Shown here in pieces: positions 36,396 through 44,783 of a stretch of 64,000 bases of DNA. A model generated the notes under the pieces. The model did not search any database. It was not told the origin of the DNA and was given only the letters and a program-made list of their open reading frames with translations. Source of the stretch: Chloroflexota bacterium (GTDB lineage Bacteria > Chloroflexota > Anaerolineae > Anaerolineales > UBA11579); the NCBI GenBank assembly GCA_019456165.1, contig VRUJ01000021.1, forward strand, positions 1 through 64,000. Direction: 5' to 3'. The translations under genes were made by a program, and so were the position numbers. Numbering within the stretch: the stretch's first letter is position 1; the number at the start of each line of letters is the position of its first letter.

Positions 36396-37052
36396 CTATG
36401 CGGGGATAGTGATCAACTCACCGCTAAACTCTTGGTTGTCAGCGCTGCACAACTCCAAGATTTGACGCAGAGCAGAGTCAGTGTAATTTCCAGCCACCTG
36501 CACTGCACTCACACGGATATTGTATTCTGCCAGCTCGCTTGCCGCGCCGCGAGTTAGAGCCACAACGCCAGCTTTACTGCTCAAGTACGCGGCGCTCGCA
36601 GTCTTCTCTGGGGTTTTTGCAGGCTCAGGTCCAATATTAATGATCACACCGCCACCCAAATCGCGCATCACCCGCCCGACAGATTGAATCGCCAGGAAAA
36701 CAGCATTTAGATTGACATCTACCGCGCGCCGCCAATCCCATTCGTCGATATCCAAAAGTGGGTCTTGCGGTTTCACATTCGCATGGTTGACCAGCACATC
36801 GATGCGGCCCCAATCTTCAAGCACTTCTGTCACCATAGTCTGCAAAGCTATTTTTTTTGCCGCGTCTGCCAGATAAACTTTGGCCTTACCCCCGGCTGCA
36901 ATGATCTCAGCCACTACTTCATCCACGTTGATAGGTGTGAGGTCGTTTGCAGCCACAAGCGCACCTTGGGCCGCGAAAGCCTTGGCGAGAGCGCTCCCTA
37001 GACCGCGCCCAGCACCTATAATGAGCACAACCTGATCAGTAAAATCACTCAT
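36396..37052 (-). CDS. Short-chain dehydrogenase/reductase (SDR) family protein
   Basis: A 218-residue Rossmann-fold oxidoreductase. The cofactor loop is IGAGRGLGSALAKAF, NHANVK replaces the usual NNAG, and the active-site pair is in YLSSK. The serine normally about 13 residues before the Tyr is missing in the segment IGPEPAKTPEKTASAAY, and the C-terminus is short. Activity may be altered or lost. Its start overlaps the end of the M23 peptidase gene by 8 bp, so the genes are likely co-translated. The substrate is unknown. Confidence 0.82.
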   Translation of the reverse strand: MSDFTDQVVLIIGAGRGLGSALAKAFAAQGALVAANDLTPINVDEVVAEIIAAGGKAKVYLADAAKKIALQTMVTEVLEDWGRIDVLVNHANVKPQDPLLDIDEWDWRRAVDVNLNAVFLAIQSVGRVMRDLGGGVIINIGPEPAKTPEKTASAAYLSSKAGVVALTRGAASELAEYNIRVSAVQVAGNYTDSALRQILELCSADNQEFSGELITIPA

Positions 37053-37836
37053 TGGCAGACTCCAAATCCCAGTCCTCTTGTGTGACTATGTCTGCACACA
37101 CCGGAAATTCATCTGGGTTTTCTTTCTGGTTTACCGGCAGGTTGAAATATGGGGTCGGGTCGTAGGTGTTGCGAATATCTAACTCGTTTAAAAACCGCCC
37201 GTCCCCGTCATCCTTGACAATCGAAAAATGCAGATGCAGCCCTGTGGGATTGACTGGATTGCCTGAATAATTCCCCTGATAACCGAGCAAGGTCCCGGCT
37301 TCCACAAAAACTTCCTGCGTCCCCGGAGGAAAATCATGCAACACAAAACTGTTGGCGTCAACATCCGCCATGTGTGTGTAGTACGTCCATATCTGGCGCG
37401 CTGGTTCTAAAGGGTCCGATGGAATGCGGATGATCACGGTTGAGACCCAATCAGACGCGCGCGTTAGGTAGCCAGGATAAGCGGCATAGACCGGCGTAAC
37501 CCCAGGCTCCGTCCCAGAGAAAATATCCAGGCCTTGATGCCTGTGCCCTAGGCGATAGGATTGGTCCCACAACCCAAAGATCGCTCCTGTGGTAGGGAAT
37601 GCGAAAGGGGCATCCCCGCAGCGCTGGCCGGGATGCAAGGTTACGTCTGGCAGGGTTTCTGGATTCTGGCGGTATTCGCTAAACTTTTCCCATCGCTGCG
37701 AACCACGAGAATACACGTATTGGTATGTGAAAACAGCTCCTAATATCACCACAATCAGTATCACCGCGGTTACCAACAACCACCCTCTGCGCTTTAATCG
37801 CCTATTAGGTTTTAATGAAATGGGCGTAAATGACAT
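37045..37836 (-). CDS. M23 family metallopeptidase, membrane-anchored
   Basis: A 263-residue protein with a short basic N-terminus and a TM helix (about 18-38, WLLVTAVILIVVILGAVFTY), then an extracytoplasmic LytM-type peptidase domain. Zn ligands fit the M23 pattern: H and D in HRHQGLDIFSG, and HxH in GLHLHFS. It probably cuts peptidoglycan cross-bridges or is a related envelope hydrolase. It lies between ybaK-like and SDR genes in a tight minus-strand cluster. Confidence 0.88.
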   Translation of the reverse strand: MSFTPISLKPNRRLKRRGWLLVTAVILIVVILGAVFTYQYVYSRGSQRWEKFSEYRQNPETLPDVTLHPGQRCGDAPFAFPTTGAIFGLWDQSYRLGHRHQGLDIFSGTEPGVTPVYAAYPGYLTRASDWVSTVIIRIPSDPLEPARQIWTYYTHMADVDANSFVLHDFPPGTQEVFVEAGTLLGYQGNYSGNPVNPTGLHLHFSIVKDDGDGRFLNELDIRNTYDPTPYFNLPVNQKENPDEFPVCADIVTQEDWDLESANE

Positions 37837-37850
37837 ATGGATAAAGAATT

Positions 37851-38342
37851 CTATGCTGCTCTAGGCCAGGTATGTAAATCAAGCACTTCAGCTTGGCTGA
37901 ACTTTAGGATATCTTGAGGAGCCATGCGCACCAATGCATTACCCGAACCACCCCCGGCATATACTTCCGCATGCTCAAGGACTCCCTGATCGAGCAAGGT
38001 CTTTAAAGCCTGCAGATGTCCAAAGGGAGGCATCGCACCAACTTCATACCCGCCAATACTCAGGACGGTATCTGCATCTGCCAACTTGACTTTTTTGCGT
38101 CCCACAGCATAACGCCTCGCGATCACGCGGCGCTCAACGCGCTGGATGCCGCAGGTGATAGTCAATACCGGTTCTGCCTGCGCCATAAATAGGATCGATT
38201 TAACAATCTGCTCTGTTTGGCAGCCAACCGCCTGCGCGGCGCTCTCGACGGTGGGTGTGGGCACATCCAGACGTAAAATCTCGCCAGGTATGCCGTTCTC
38301 ATGCATATATGCCTGCAAATCCTCGGCGCTAAGCTTCGCCAT
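37851..38342 (-). CDS. YbaK/EbsC-type aminoacyl-tRNA deacylase
   Basis: A 163-residue protein from MAKLSAED. The YbaK fold shows in GIPGEILRLDVPTPTVESAAQAVGC, QIVKSILFMA, KKVKLADADTV and GGYEVGAMPPFGH. These proteins hydrolyse mischarged aminoacyl-tRNAs such as Cys-tRNA(Pro). The lysine in VKSILF is the usual functional residue. The start lies inside the upstream EthD-like gene (14-bp overlap). An ATG two codons earlier is also possible. Confidence 0.88.
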   Translation of the reverse strand: MAKLSAEDLQAYMHENGIPGEILRLDVPTPTVESAAQAVGCQTEQIVKSILFMAQAEPVLTITCGIQRVERRVIARRYAVGRKKVKLADADTVLSIGGYEVGAMPPFGHLQALKTLLDQGVLEHAEVYAGGGSGNALVRMAPQDILKFSQAEVLDLHTWPRAA

Positions 38343-38700
38343 CTGCATTTTGGGCGTCTTCCTTTTCTTGGTTTTGGTGCTGCTGGATATTATTAAGTTC
38401 ATCTTCTTGATGCTCGGCAAATAATAGCGTCACTTTCCCAGCAGTGATGATCTGCAACACCTTGCCAGCCTCTTGCCCTTCAGGCGAGGCTATTGCCGCG
38501 TTGGCCGCCTCCAGTGACTCGAAGTAAAGTTCATGCATCATGGATATGTGATACTTACCGTGCAATAGGCGGTCAACGTGGCTGGTGGATTCGCGTATCA
38601 AGCCAGGCATTTTCTCTGCGCGTCTGAGGAATTCCGGCCACACTTTCTCGAAGGCCAGGATATCGACTTGGGGCTCAATAAGGATCACTAGTTTATACAT
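38329..38700 (-). CDS. EthD-like ferredoxin-fold protein
   Basis: A 123-residue protein with the EthD/dimeric alpha-beta barrel pattern (MYKLVILIEP ... FEKVWPEFLRRAEKMPGLIRES ... HELYFESLEAANAAIASPEG). The last about 20 residues are Gln/Glu-rich. Family members are often small monooxygenase-like or accessory proteins, and the substrate here is unknown. GAGGAA before the ATG at 38700 supports this start over upstream in-frame codons. It is the first gene of a compact minus-strand cluster reaching 34174. Confidence 0.75.
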   Translation of the reverse strand: MYKLVILIEPQVDILAFEKVWPEFLRRAEKMPGLIRESTSHVDRLLHGKYHISMMHELYFESLEAANAAIASPEGQEAGKVLQIITAGKVTLLFAEHQEDELNNIQQHQNQEKEDAQNADGEA

Positions 38701-38793
38701 GCCATTTCCTCTGCGGCACATTATACCCGTAATCATACCCACTGAGTTATGGTAAGATTCCGCGCTCAAATGCAAGATAAGGAGTCTGAAACC

Positions 38794-39223
38794 ATGAAGC
38801 TAATTCCTGAACACGGCTCGTGCTTTGTGTGCGGGTCTCAAAACTCCCGCGGTATGGGCATACGCTGGTATTCCAAAGAGAATGGCACGATTTACGGCAG
38901 GATCACTCTGGATGAGAGTCATCAAGGTCCCCCAGGGATGAGCCACGGGGGCTGCCACCGCGGCATTATTAGATGAAGCTATGGGAGCGGTTGTATGGTT
39001 CAACAGGCATCAGGCTGCCGCGGTTAACCTTAATGTTGATTTCAAGAAACCCGTACCGTTGGGAGTCGAGATAGAGGTCATTAGCCAGCTGGTAGAAGAA
39101 AATGAGAATGTGATGCATACAAAAGGGGAGATACGCTTGCCAGGCGAAGAAACTGCCGTAAGCGCAAAGGGTATTTTCGTTGAAGCCCCGCAATTATATG
39201 AAGAATTATTAACAAATTCCTAA
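38794..39223 (+). pseudogene. PaaI-type hotdog thioesterase, frameshifted
   Basis: The first frame (from ATG 38794, AAGGAG upstream) gives GSCFVCGSQNSRGMGI ... QGPPGMSHGG and then loses homology. One base later the continuing frame gives ATAALLDEAMGAVVWF and runs to 39223. Together they form the classical HGG-x2-AALLDE hotdog motif and a normal length of about 142 residues. One extra base in GGGGGCT (38947-38953) breaks the gene. It could be a true mutation or a homopolymer error in the sequence. Confidence 0.8.
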
Positions 39224-39306
39224 CATTGTGGTTAGCAAGCTATCCGGATTTTATGGTATGATTCTTGAGTTCTAATGTATTTTGAGTAGTAATTATTGAG
39301 AGAAAC

Positions 39307-39687
39307 ATGGACGACAAAATCACCATCATCGAAGGACCCACGCCTACTTTTGAGTTAGTGCAAGATGTTTGGGCAAACGGAATTGCCGAAAGCCCCACTC
39401 TGGGCAACATCGTCGTCACCCACCTGCGCACATTCAACGGGCCAGCTCTTTTGGAACGCTGCCACCGGGCCTGGCGCAATAAGGAGCCCATCCATTTGGA
39501 GTACCGCACCCCGGATGGACTAACCCAAGAAGTGCCCATTGTAGCTGTCAGGAACACTGAATCCGATGACGGACAATTACTCTTCCTGTGGCTGCGTCTG
39601 CCTGACGATGAAATCAACGTCGAGTTCCATTACGGCGAAGAAGATGATGACGAAGAAGGCTTTGACCTGCTAGATCCTGATTTGTAA
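39307..39687 (+). CDS. Conserved-looking hypothetical acidic protein
   Basis: A 126-residue soluble protein (MDDKITIIEGPTPTFELVQDVW...). It has mixed alpha/beta character and an acidic C-terminus (EEDDDEEGFDLLDPDL). There is no signal peptide, TM segment or cysteine pair. Clean coding character and a good terminator directly downstream support a real gene. I do not recognise the family and cannot assign a role. Confidence 0.7.
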   Translation: MDDKITIIEGPTPTFELVQDVWANGIAESPTLGNIVVTHLRTFNGPALLERCHRAWRNKEPIHLEYRTPDGLTQEVPIVAVRNTESDDGQLLFLWLRLPDDEINVEFHYGEEDDDEEGFDLLDPDL

Positions 39688-39713
39688 ACCCCAGAATTTA
39701 GCGCATTCCCCAA

Positions 39714-39742
39714 CCCGCGGCTCAATAGAGCGGCGGGTTTTT
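39714..39742 (+). terminator. Rho-independent terminator
   Basis: Stem CCCGC-G-GCTC / GAGC-G-GCGGG (one G-G mismatch) around the loop AATA, followed by TTTTT, 26 bp after the stop of the preceding gene. Confidence 0.85.
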
Positions 39743-39908
39743 CTATTAATTTGGTTGGTTCACCAGGCTTAGAGTCGAAAACCTGGCTGGCAAATATAGT
39801 CAAACACGGGGTTTAAGCAGTCATTATTAGCTGGCTACACAGCCGAAGGATATTATGCTACACTCTTTTTATCAAAATTATCCCACTAACTTCTACGGAG
39901 AAACAAGC

Positions 39909-40685
39909 ATGTCTGAAGATATTCTGCTCACCGACTTGACAGATGGGGTTTTCAGCCTCACCCTCAACCGCCCTAAAGCCAACGCCTTCAACGACGAACT
40001 AATTGATGCCACTAAAGCAGCGTTCAAACAAGCCAAAAAAGATACGGATGTGCGCTGTGTGCTTTTAAAAGCCAAGGGCAAGCTGTTCAGCGCCGGGCAG
40101 GAGTTAGCCGCATTCAGCGAAGGGGATGTCACCTTCCGTAAACATTTACTGCGCACCTACAACCCCCTGATCTTGCAAATGCGCCGCCTGGAAAAGCCGG
40201 TTCTGGCATCCGTCAACGGCGCGGTAGCCGGCGCGGCTTTGGGTATCGTGCTGGCCTGCGACTTGCGCATAGCCTCAGATAAGGCGCGCTTCATCGTGGC
40301 GTTTGGCGGAATTGGATTGGCCCCCGATTCAGCCGTCTCCCTGATGCTTCCCAAACTGATCGGCCTGGGGCGTGCTGCCGAAGCAGCCTACCTCAACCAG
40401 CCCATCTCTGCCGAGCAAGCCCTGGCCTGGGGCTTGGTCAACCGCCTGGTATCCGCTGAAGAACTGGAAGCGGCCGCTCTCGAGTTTGCCAACCAACTGG
40501 CGCGCGGTCCGGTCAACGCGATGGGCTACACCAAACGCGACTTCAATAAGGCCATCATCCCAAACCTGGAAGAAATGCTGGACTACGAAGCCCACATCCA
40601 GGAAATCGTCGGGCGCGGTCCAGACCACCAGGAAGGCTTGGCTGCCTTCCTTGAGAAGCGTGAGCCGGATTACACGAAGGGGTGA
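39909..40685 (+). CDS. Enoyl-CoA hydratase/isomerase family protein (isomerase-like)
   Basis: A 258-residue crotonase-fold protein from MSEDILLTDL (GGAG upstream). The oxyanion-hole segments FSAGQELAAF and NGAVAGAALGIVLACDLR are present. At the second catalytic position it has LAPDSAVSLMLPKLIG with Asp rather than Glu, as in PaaG-type isomerases, so isomerisation of an enoyl-CoA or epoxy-CoA is more likely than hydration. The substrate is unknown. A 20-codon remnant of a similar 3' end lies 1 kb downstream (41718-41777). Confidence 0.85.
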   Translation: MSEDILLTDLTDGVFSLTLNRPKANAFNDELIDATKAAFKQAKKDTDVRCVLLKAKGKLFSAGQELAAFSEGDVTFRKHLLRTYNPLILQMRRLEKPVLASVNGAVAGAALGIVLACDLRIASDKARFIVAFGGIGLAPDSAVSLMLPKLIGLGRAAEAAYLNQPISAEQALAWGLVNRLVSAEELEAAALEFANQLARGPVNAMGYTKRDFNKAIIPNLEEMLDYEAHIQEIVGRGPDHQEGLAAFLEKREPDYTKG

Positions 40686-40712
40686 GAGTAGCAGATTGTA
40701 TTAAAGTAATTT

Positions 40713-41585
40713 CTAAGTTATTGCAATGGGGTTATTAGGGCTGCCTGCTCCGGCGGTGAGTGACAATGGGGCAATAACCACCAGTGACTCGTAGGCTTTA
40801 TCAGCGGCTAATTCCTCTAAATTGAAGTTTTCCATGAGATAGATGCCTAGATCGCGAATGGCGTAGCGGTGAATTGGTAATGCCGTCGGGGGAATACTTT
40901 CAAGGACTTCTACCGCATGGTTGTCGGCTCCAATGGCGACAATATCGTTATCTTTTAGCCACGGTAAAGTTGATTCATCTATGCCCGGTTCTCCGCTGTC
41001 GAATAATGCCCGGTCTTGAGCAAAAACCCGCATCCAACCCGTGCGTAAAAGGATGATGTCCCCAGACTGCACTCTGATGTTTTGCGCCGCGGCGCATTGA
41101 TCCAGGTCGTCGGCTGTGATTGGCTCGCCTAGCTCTAAATGCTCCACCCCCTTCCAACCTGCGATATCTAGCAAAACTCCGCGTCCAATAATAAAGGGTA
41201 CATTGTCCATAGAATTTCTCGTCGCCCCATCACTGGTCACATGTTCAGCCCCATCAAATCCATTGTACATTTTACCGTGGTACCAGAAATGACTTAATGC
41301 ATCAATATGAGTGCCGGAATGTGAGTGCATGATTACAACATCGCCAGACCCACCCCCGCCTTTCACATCATTGCGAAATTGGGTGACACGCCACAGTTTT
41401 TGCCGCATCGGCCATTGCGGCCCTTCATTCTCCAGCGGCACAGAAAGGCTGTAAGCCTTACCGCTCTTGACCAGGCCGGCTGCATGTCTAATTAATTCCG
41501 GTGTCATCAGGTTGAGGGTGCCTTGCACGTCATCTGCGCCCCAGCGTCCCCAATTTGAAAGCTTATCAGGTGAGTCATTCATCAC
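40713..41585 (-). CDS. Cyclase family protein (kynurenine formamidase-like)
   Basis: A 290-residue putative metal-dependent hydrolase. The metal-binding motif HSHSGTHIDALSHF matches the family pattern HxGTHxDxxxH. Downstream segments GRGVLLDIAG, GDIILLRTGW and IGADNHAVEV are also typical. Family members open amide or lactone-type bonds, and the true substrate is not visible. It is convergent with the upstream crotonase gene. Confidence 0.88.
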   Translation of the reverse strand: MMNDSPDKLSNWGRWGADDVQGTLNLMTPELIRHAAGLVKSGKAYSLSVPLENEGPQWPMRQKLWRVTQFRNDVKGGGGSGDVVIMHSHSGTHIDALSHFWYHGKMYNGFDGAEHVTSDGATRNSMDNVPFIIGRGVLLDIAGWKGVEHLELGEPITADDLDQCAAAQNIRVQSGDIILLRTGWMRVFAQDRALFDSGEPGIDESTLPWLKDNDIVAIGADNHAVEVLESIPPTALPIHRYAIRDLGIYLMENFNLEELAADKAYESLVVIAPLSLTAGAGSPNNPIAIT

Positions 41586-41942
41586 ATTCTCCTTACGCTA
41601 TTTAACGCGTAATAATCTTAAACACTAATTCAAGCGATACGTTTCTAACAGATTTGATGTAAACTTATTCTATCTTGGGTTCACTAATGCGAGAAAAGAG
41701 GTGCTTGATTACAAAGCCACCAGAAGAGCCTGGCAGTCTTATTGGAGAAGTGTGAGGTGGATTACGCGAAGGGGTGAAAGTGGCAGCCTGTTGAACAAGA
41801 AAATATCACGTTTTTCGGATGCACTGGTGGTTTTTGGGGGCTAACAACAAAAAACTTCATTAATTGGATAAATTATGGCAAAAAGTGTATACTAGTTTAA
41901 TTGATTTTAAATGCTTGGAGCATACTATAAAGGAGAGATAAA
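41586..41942. other. Intergenic region with a crotonase remnant
   Basis: This gap holds a 3'-end remnant of an enoyl-CoA hydratase gene (41718-41777). The rest carries AT-rich upstream sequence with AAAGGAGAG just before the OsmC-like start. I see nothing else. Confidence 0.5.
41718..41777 (+). pseudogene. Remnant of an enoyl-CoA hydratase 3' end
   Basis: Nineteen codons plus stop read HQKSLAVLLEKCEVDYAKG, which aligns without gaps with the end of the crotonase at 39909-40685 (HQEGLAAFLEKREPDYTKG). The DNA after the stop is also similar for about 10 bases. It is a fossil of a duplicated or rearranged gene. Confidence 0.75.
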
Positions 41943-42455
41943 ATGAACGCAAAAATGCCAAATATTAATAAAGGTATTGACGTTGGACCACTGCAGGACT
42001 TCAAAGAAGAAGTGCGTGAAGATTTCACTAACGCAGACCGCAACCCAACTGTCTTGGCAGAATGGATAGGTGGAGATCAATCAAAAATTAGTATGGATGG
42101 TATCGAAACTTATCTGGGGGGCGAGGGATACTTGAACCCCATGAAGATGCTGTTGGCTTGTTTTGCAGCTTGTGATGTGGATGTGATCGCCATGCACGCT
42201 TCTTTTCTTGGATTAAAGATCGAGAACCTTTCTATTGAGGCCTCCGGGCATTTCAATGTGCAATCCTACCTGGGGCTTGAAAATACTCCCGGGTCTGGCT
42301 ATGACGATATTGCATATACAATTCGCCTTGATGCTCCAGATGCAACCCAGGAACAGATCGATTATCTCATTGAGAGATGTGAACTGTCTTCCCCGGTTGG
42401 AGATACTTTAGGCCGGGCAGTCCCGATGAAATTGGAATTTGTCGCCAATCCATAA
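41943..42455 (+). CDS. OsmC-family protein
   Basis: A 170-residue protein of the OsmC/Ohr fold. Both cysteine regions are present: MLLACFAACDVDVIAMHASFLGLKIENLSIEASG and IERCELSSPVGDTLGRAVPM. OsmC members reduce organic hydroperoxides through the two cysteines, although many of unknown subgroup may have other roles. AAAGGAGAG precedes the start. It is convergent with the DUF411 gene. Confidence 0.88.
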   Translation: MNAKMPNINKGIDVGPLQDFKEEVREDFTNADRNPTVLAEWIGGDQSKISMDGIETYLGGEGYLNPMKMLLACFAACDVDVIAMHASFLGLKIENLSIEASGHFNVQSYLGLENTPGSGYDDIAYTIRLDAPDATQEQIDYLIERCELSSPVGDTLGRAVPMKLEFVANP

Positions 42456-42491
42456 GTTTTAATTGAGTCATAAAATACCTTATAGTAATTT

Positions 42492-42941
42492 CTAAGGATA
42501 GCTGGCAAAAACCTCGGTCTGGCCGGAGCTGTCAAAAGTAAGCACATCATACGGCTGTGCAGGGTAACCGGGGGCTTCCATTCCCGGGGAACCAACGGGC
42601 ATACCCGGAACTGCTATGCCCAGCACATCTGGGCGTTCATCCAATAAGCGTTCGATCTCAGCAACTGATACGTGTCCTTCAATAACGTAGCCATCCACGA
42701 TGGCAGTGTGGCAAGATTCGAGTTGAGCAGGCACTTGGTAACGATATTTGATCACGTCAAGCTCATATGTGTCTTCAACCTTGACGTTGAAATCGTTGTC
42801 CCGCAAATACTCAATCCAGGTGCCGCAGCAGCCTCAAGTAGGCGGCCGGTATACGGTTATCTCGGGGCCAGAGGCTGAATTTGTTCCGCAAGCAGTAAGT
42901 ACGATGAGGGCAAGCAGCCCTAAAACCAAAATTCTTTTCAT
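42492..42941 (-). CDS. DUF411 lipoprotein with in-frame UGA at the first motif Cys
   Basis: From ATG 42941 the frame encodes a lipoprotein signal (LLALIVLTAC, lipobox Cys 18) and then ITVYRPPT-UGA-GCCGTW. The downstream sequence (ESCHTAIVDGYVIEGHV, ERPDVLGIAVPGMPVGSPGM) is a complete DUF411 metal-binding-type domain. In the family the segment is PTCGCCxxW, so UGA (42834-42836) stands exactly for the first Cys. Options are selenocysteine insertion, a nonsense mutation of TGC/TGT, or a sequence error. I could not identify a clear SECIS hairpin after the UGA, and no sel genes are in the window. The total would be 149 codons. Confidence 0.75.
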
Positions 42942-43171
42942 GAAACATTCTCCATGTTACTATATTTAATACACCATATTGTTACACTTATTTGTCAACA
43001 ATAATCCATTTCTTCAACTAGAGTAAGGGACAAATGTAATTAGTTAGGCGGGGAAAATGACCCTGGCAGCCGTCCACCCTGCGCGGTTTTCTTTCGGCCG
43101 TTTTTCTACCAATTTTCCTGTTTATTATTCAACAATTTCTAGCAGGCCGCATCAATTTCTAGATATCCCCC

Positions 43172-44035
43172 CTATAACCCCCGCATCAGCAGCATCCCCG
43201 TAGCCAGTATCGAAAACAGAGTGAATACTCCCAAAATGGCGCTCACCGAAGCGCCCTGTTGGCGTGTGTTCTCCAGGTGAAACTTGGGCATCACACCCTC
43301 CACCCGGTAAACCGGTCCGCTGAACCAGGTTATTAACCCTCCACCGATCAAGCCGCCCATGTGTCCCCAGTTATCAATACCGACCGAGAGGCCGATGATA
43401 AGGTTGATCACGGCTAAATTCACAATGCTGCTCAAAGCCCTGCGAGCGATGCGTCCAAACACTTTTAAGTTCTGGAAAGCAAAAACTCCCTGGGCGGCTA
43501 ACAAGCCAAAGACCGCGGTAGAAGCGCCTAATGAAGGCGCGGAGGTAAAGATAAAGGAGGCGACGACCCCTGTAAACCCGCTGACCACATACAAAGCTAA
43601 AAACTGCCAGTGCCCAAAATGGCGCTCCAATTCCGGGCCGAGAATGTATAGCGCATACATATTAAAACCGATATGCAGTAAATTGCCGTGCAGCAGCATA
43701 GGTGTGAACAAGCGCCAATACTGCCCCGCTACGATCAACTCATTGATCTTCATACCATAGCAAGCCGGTAGATCGGGGTAGAAGAATATATATGGACAGC
43801 CTCCCCACAATCCCTGCTGCAATAAGTACTGGCCGCTTATCTGAACCAAATACACCAGGATAGTGATAGCAATGATGCTGAATGTCACCCGCGGGGCGCG
43901 CGCCGGTAAGCTGACAAAAACCGGCTGTGACATTATGTCTTCAGGCGCCTCTGCCTGACCTGCATCTGGAACGGGCTGATCCCCTCCTCCCTCCTGTTGG
44001 GGTTCCAGGTCTTCAGGGATTATTTCGTCTCTCAT
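43172..44035 (-). CDS. Rhomboid-family intramembrane serine protease
   Basis: A 287-residue membrane protease. After a Glu/Pro-rich cytoplasmic N-terminus (1-48) come about six helices. The catalytic Ser is S172 in GASTAVFG and His is H225 in NWGHMGGLIGG. The conserved HGNLLHIGFNMYAL (H116, H121, N125) completes the active-site framework. The substrate is unknown. Its ATG overlaps the gmk stop (ATGA), so translation is coupled to guanylate kinase. Confidence 0.93.
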   Translation of the reverse strand: MRDEIIPEDLEPQQEGGGDQPVPDAGQAEAPEDIMSQPVFVSLPARAPRVTFSIIAITILVYLVQISGQYLLQQGLWGGCPYIFFYPDLPACYGMKINELIVAGQYWRLFTPMLLHGNLLHIGFNMYALYILGPELERHFGHWQFLALYVVSGFTGVVASFIFTSAPSLGASTAVFGLLAAQGVFAFQNLKVFGRIARRALSSIVNLAVINLIIGLSVGIDNWGHMGGLIGGGLITWFSGPVYRVEGVMPKFHLENTRQQGASVSAILGVFTLFSILATGMLLMRGL

Positions 44036-44667
44036 AGAGTTACCTTGCGTGGCTCAACACGATGGTGTTCTGCATCGATTATCGCCAAGATAGTATCCAC
44101 GGTTTCATCCAATTGGTGTTCCCGGTTAACTACCACATAGTCAAACTCCCCAATACGTTTGAGTTCCTGGCGGGCAGTGGCGATGCGCAACTTAAGGCCT
44201 TCTGGCGATTCAGTTTTGCGCGTCTTCAAGCGGCGAACTAATTCTGGTTCATCTTCGGTTATTAAGAAGATCAATATCGCCTCTGGAGAAAGTTTTCTAA
44301 TCGTGGCTGCTCCCTGTACATCAACCCGCATAACCACATCCTTGCCGCTCTTCAGCGCCTGGCGCACCTGGTCTTTGGGGATACCTTTGTAATCCTTATA
44401 AACAATGGCGTATTCCAAGAGTTCCTCATTTTCGATCATATTTGCAAAATCTTCAAGCGACACAAAGATATAATCCACACCATCGGTTTCGCTGGTTCGC
44501 GGCGGGCGGGTTGTGGCCGTGACCACAAAATGAAACGGCAAGTTGCGCTCTTTCATACGCTGCAAGACCGTATCTTTACCTACCCCCGAAGGTCCAGAAA
44601 TAACGATCAAGAGCGGTTCGATTTTACAACCAAAACCATCTGGTGTTTGGCTCATGTAATTCTCCAT
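44032..44667 (-). CDS. gmk: Guanylate kinase
   Basis: Phosphorylates GMP/dGMP to GDP/dGDP with ATP. It is 211 residues. The P-loop GPSGVGKDT (25-33) is followed by the GMP-binding region TTRPPRTSETDGVDYIF with the conserved YI-F/Y pattern, and by the lid segment RLKTRKTESP. The N-terminus has about 18 extra residues before the core. A start at M5 is also possible. It is co-transcribed with the downstream rhomboid gene. Confidence 0.95.
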   Translation of the reverse strand: MENYMSQTPDGFGCKIEPLLIVISGPSGVGKDTVLQRMKERNLPFHFVVTATTRPPRTSETDGVDYIFVSLEDFANMIENEELLEYAIVYKDYKGIPKDQVRQALKSGKDVVMRVDVQGAATIRKLSPEAILIFLITEDEPELVRRLKTRKTESPEGLKLRIATARQELKRIGEFDYVVVNREHQLDETVDTILAIIDAEHHRVEPRKVTL

Positions 44668-44783
44668 TTTGTAAAAATGTATGCAGGTTATTATAACTAA
44701 GGTACACCCGCTTGTCAGTGGGTATTCTAACCTATCTCTACCCCAAGATATACTTCTTGATTATAATAACCGCGGAGTAATAA

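Noticed and set aside
42780-42835. SECIS hairpin directly after the UGA of the DUF411 gene
   Set aside because: Only weak 4-bp pairings were found by eye, none with a typical apical loop, so no element is annotated.
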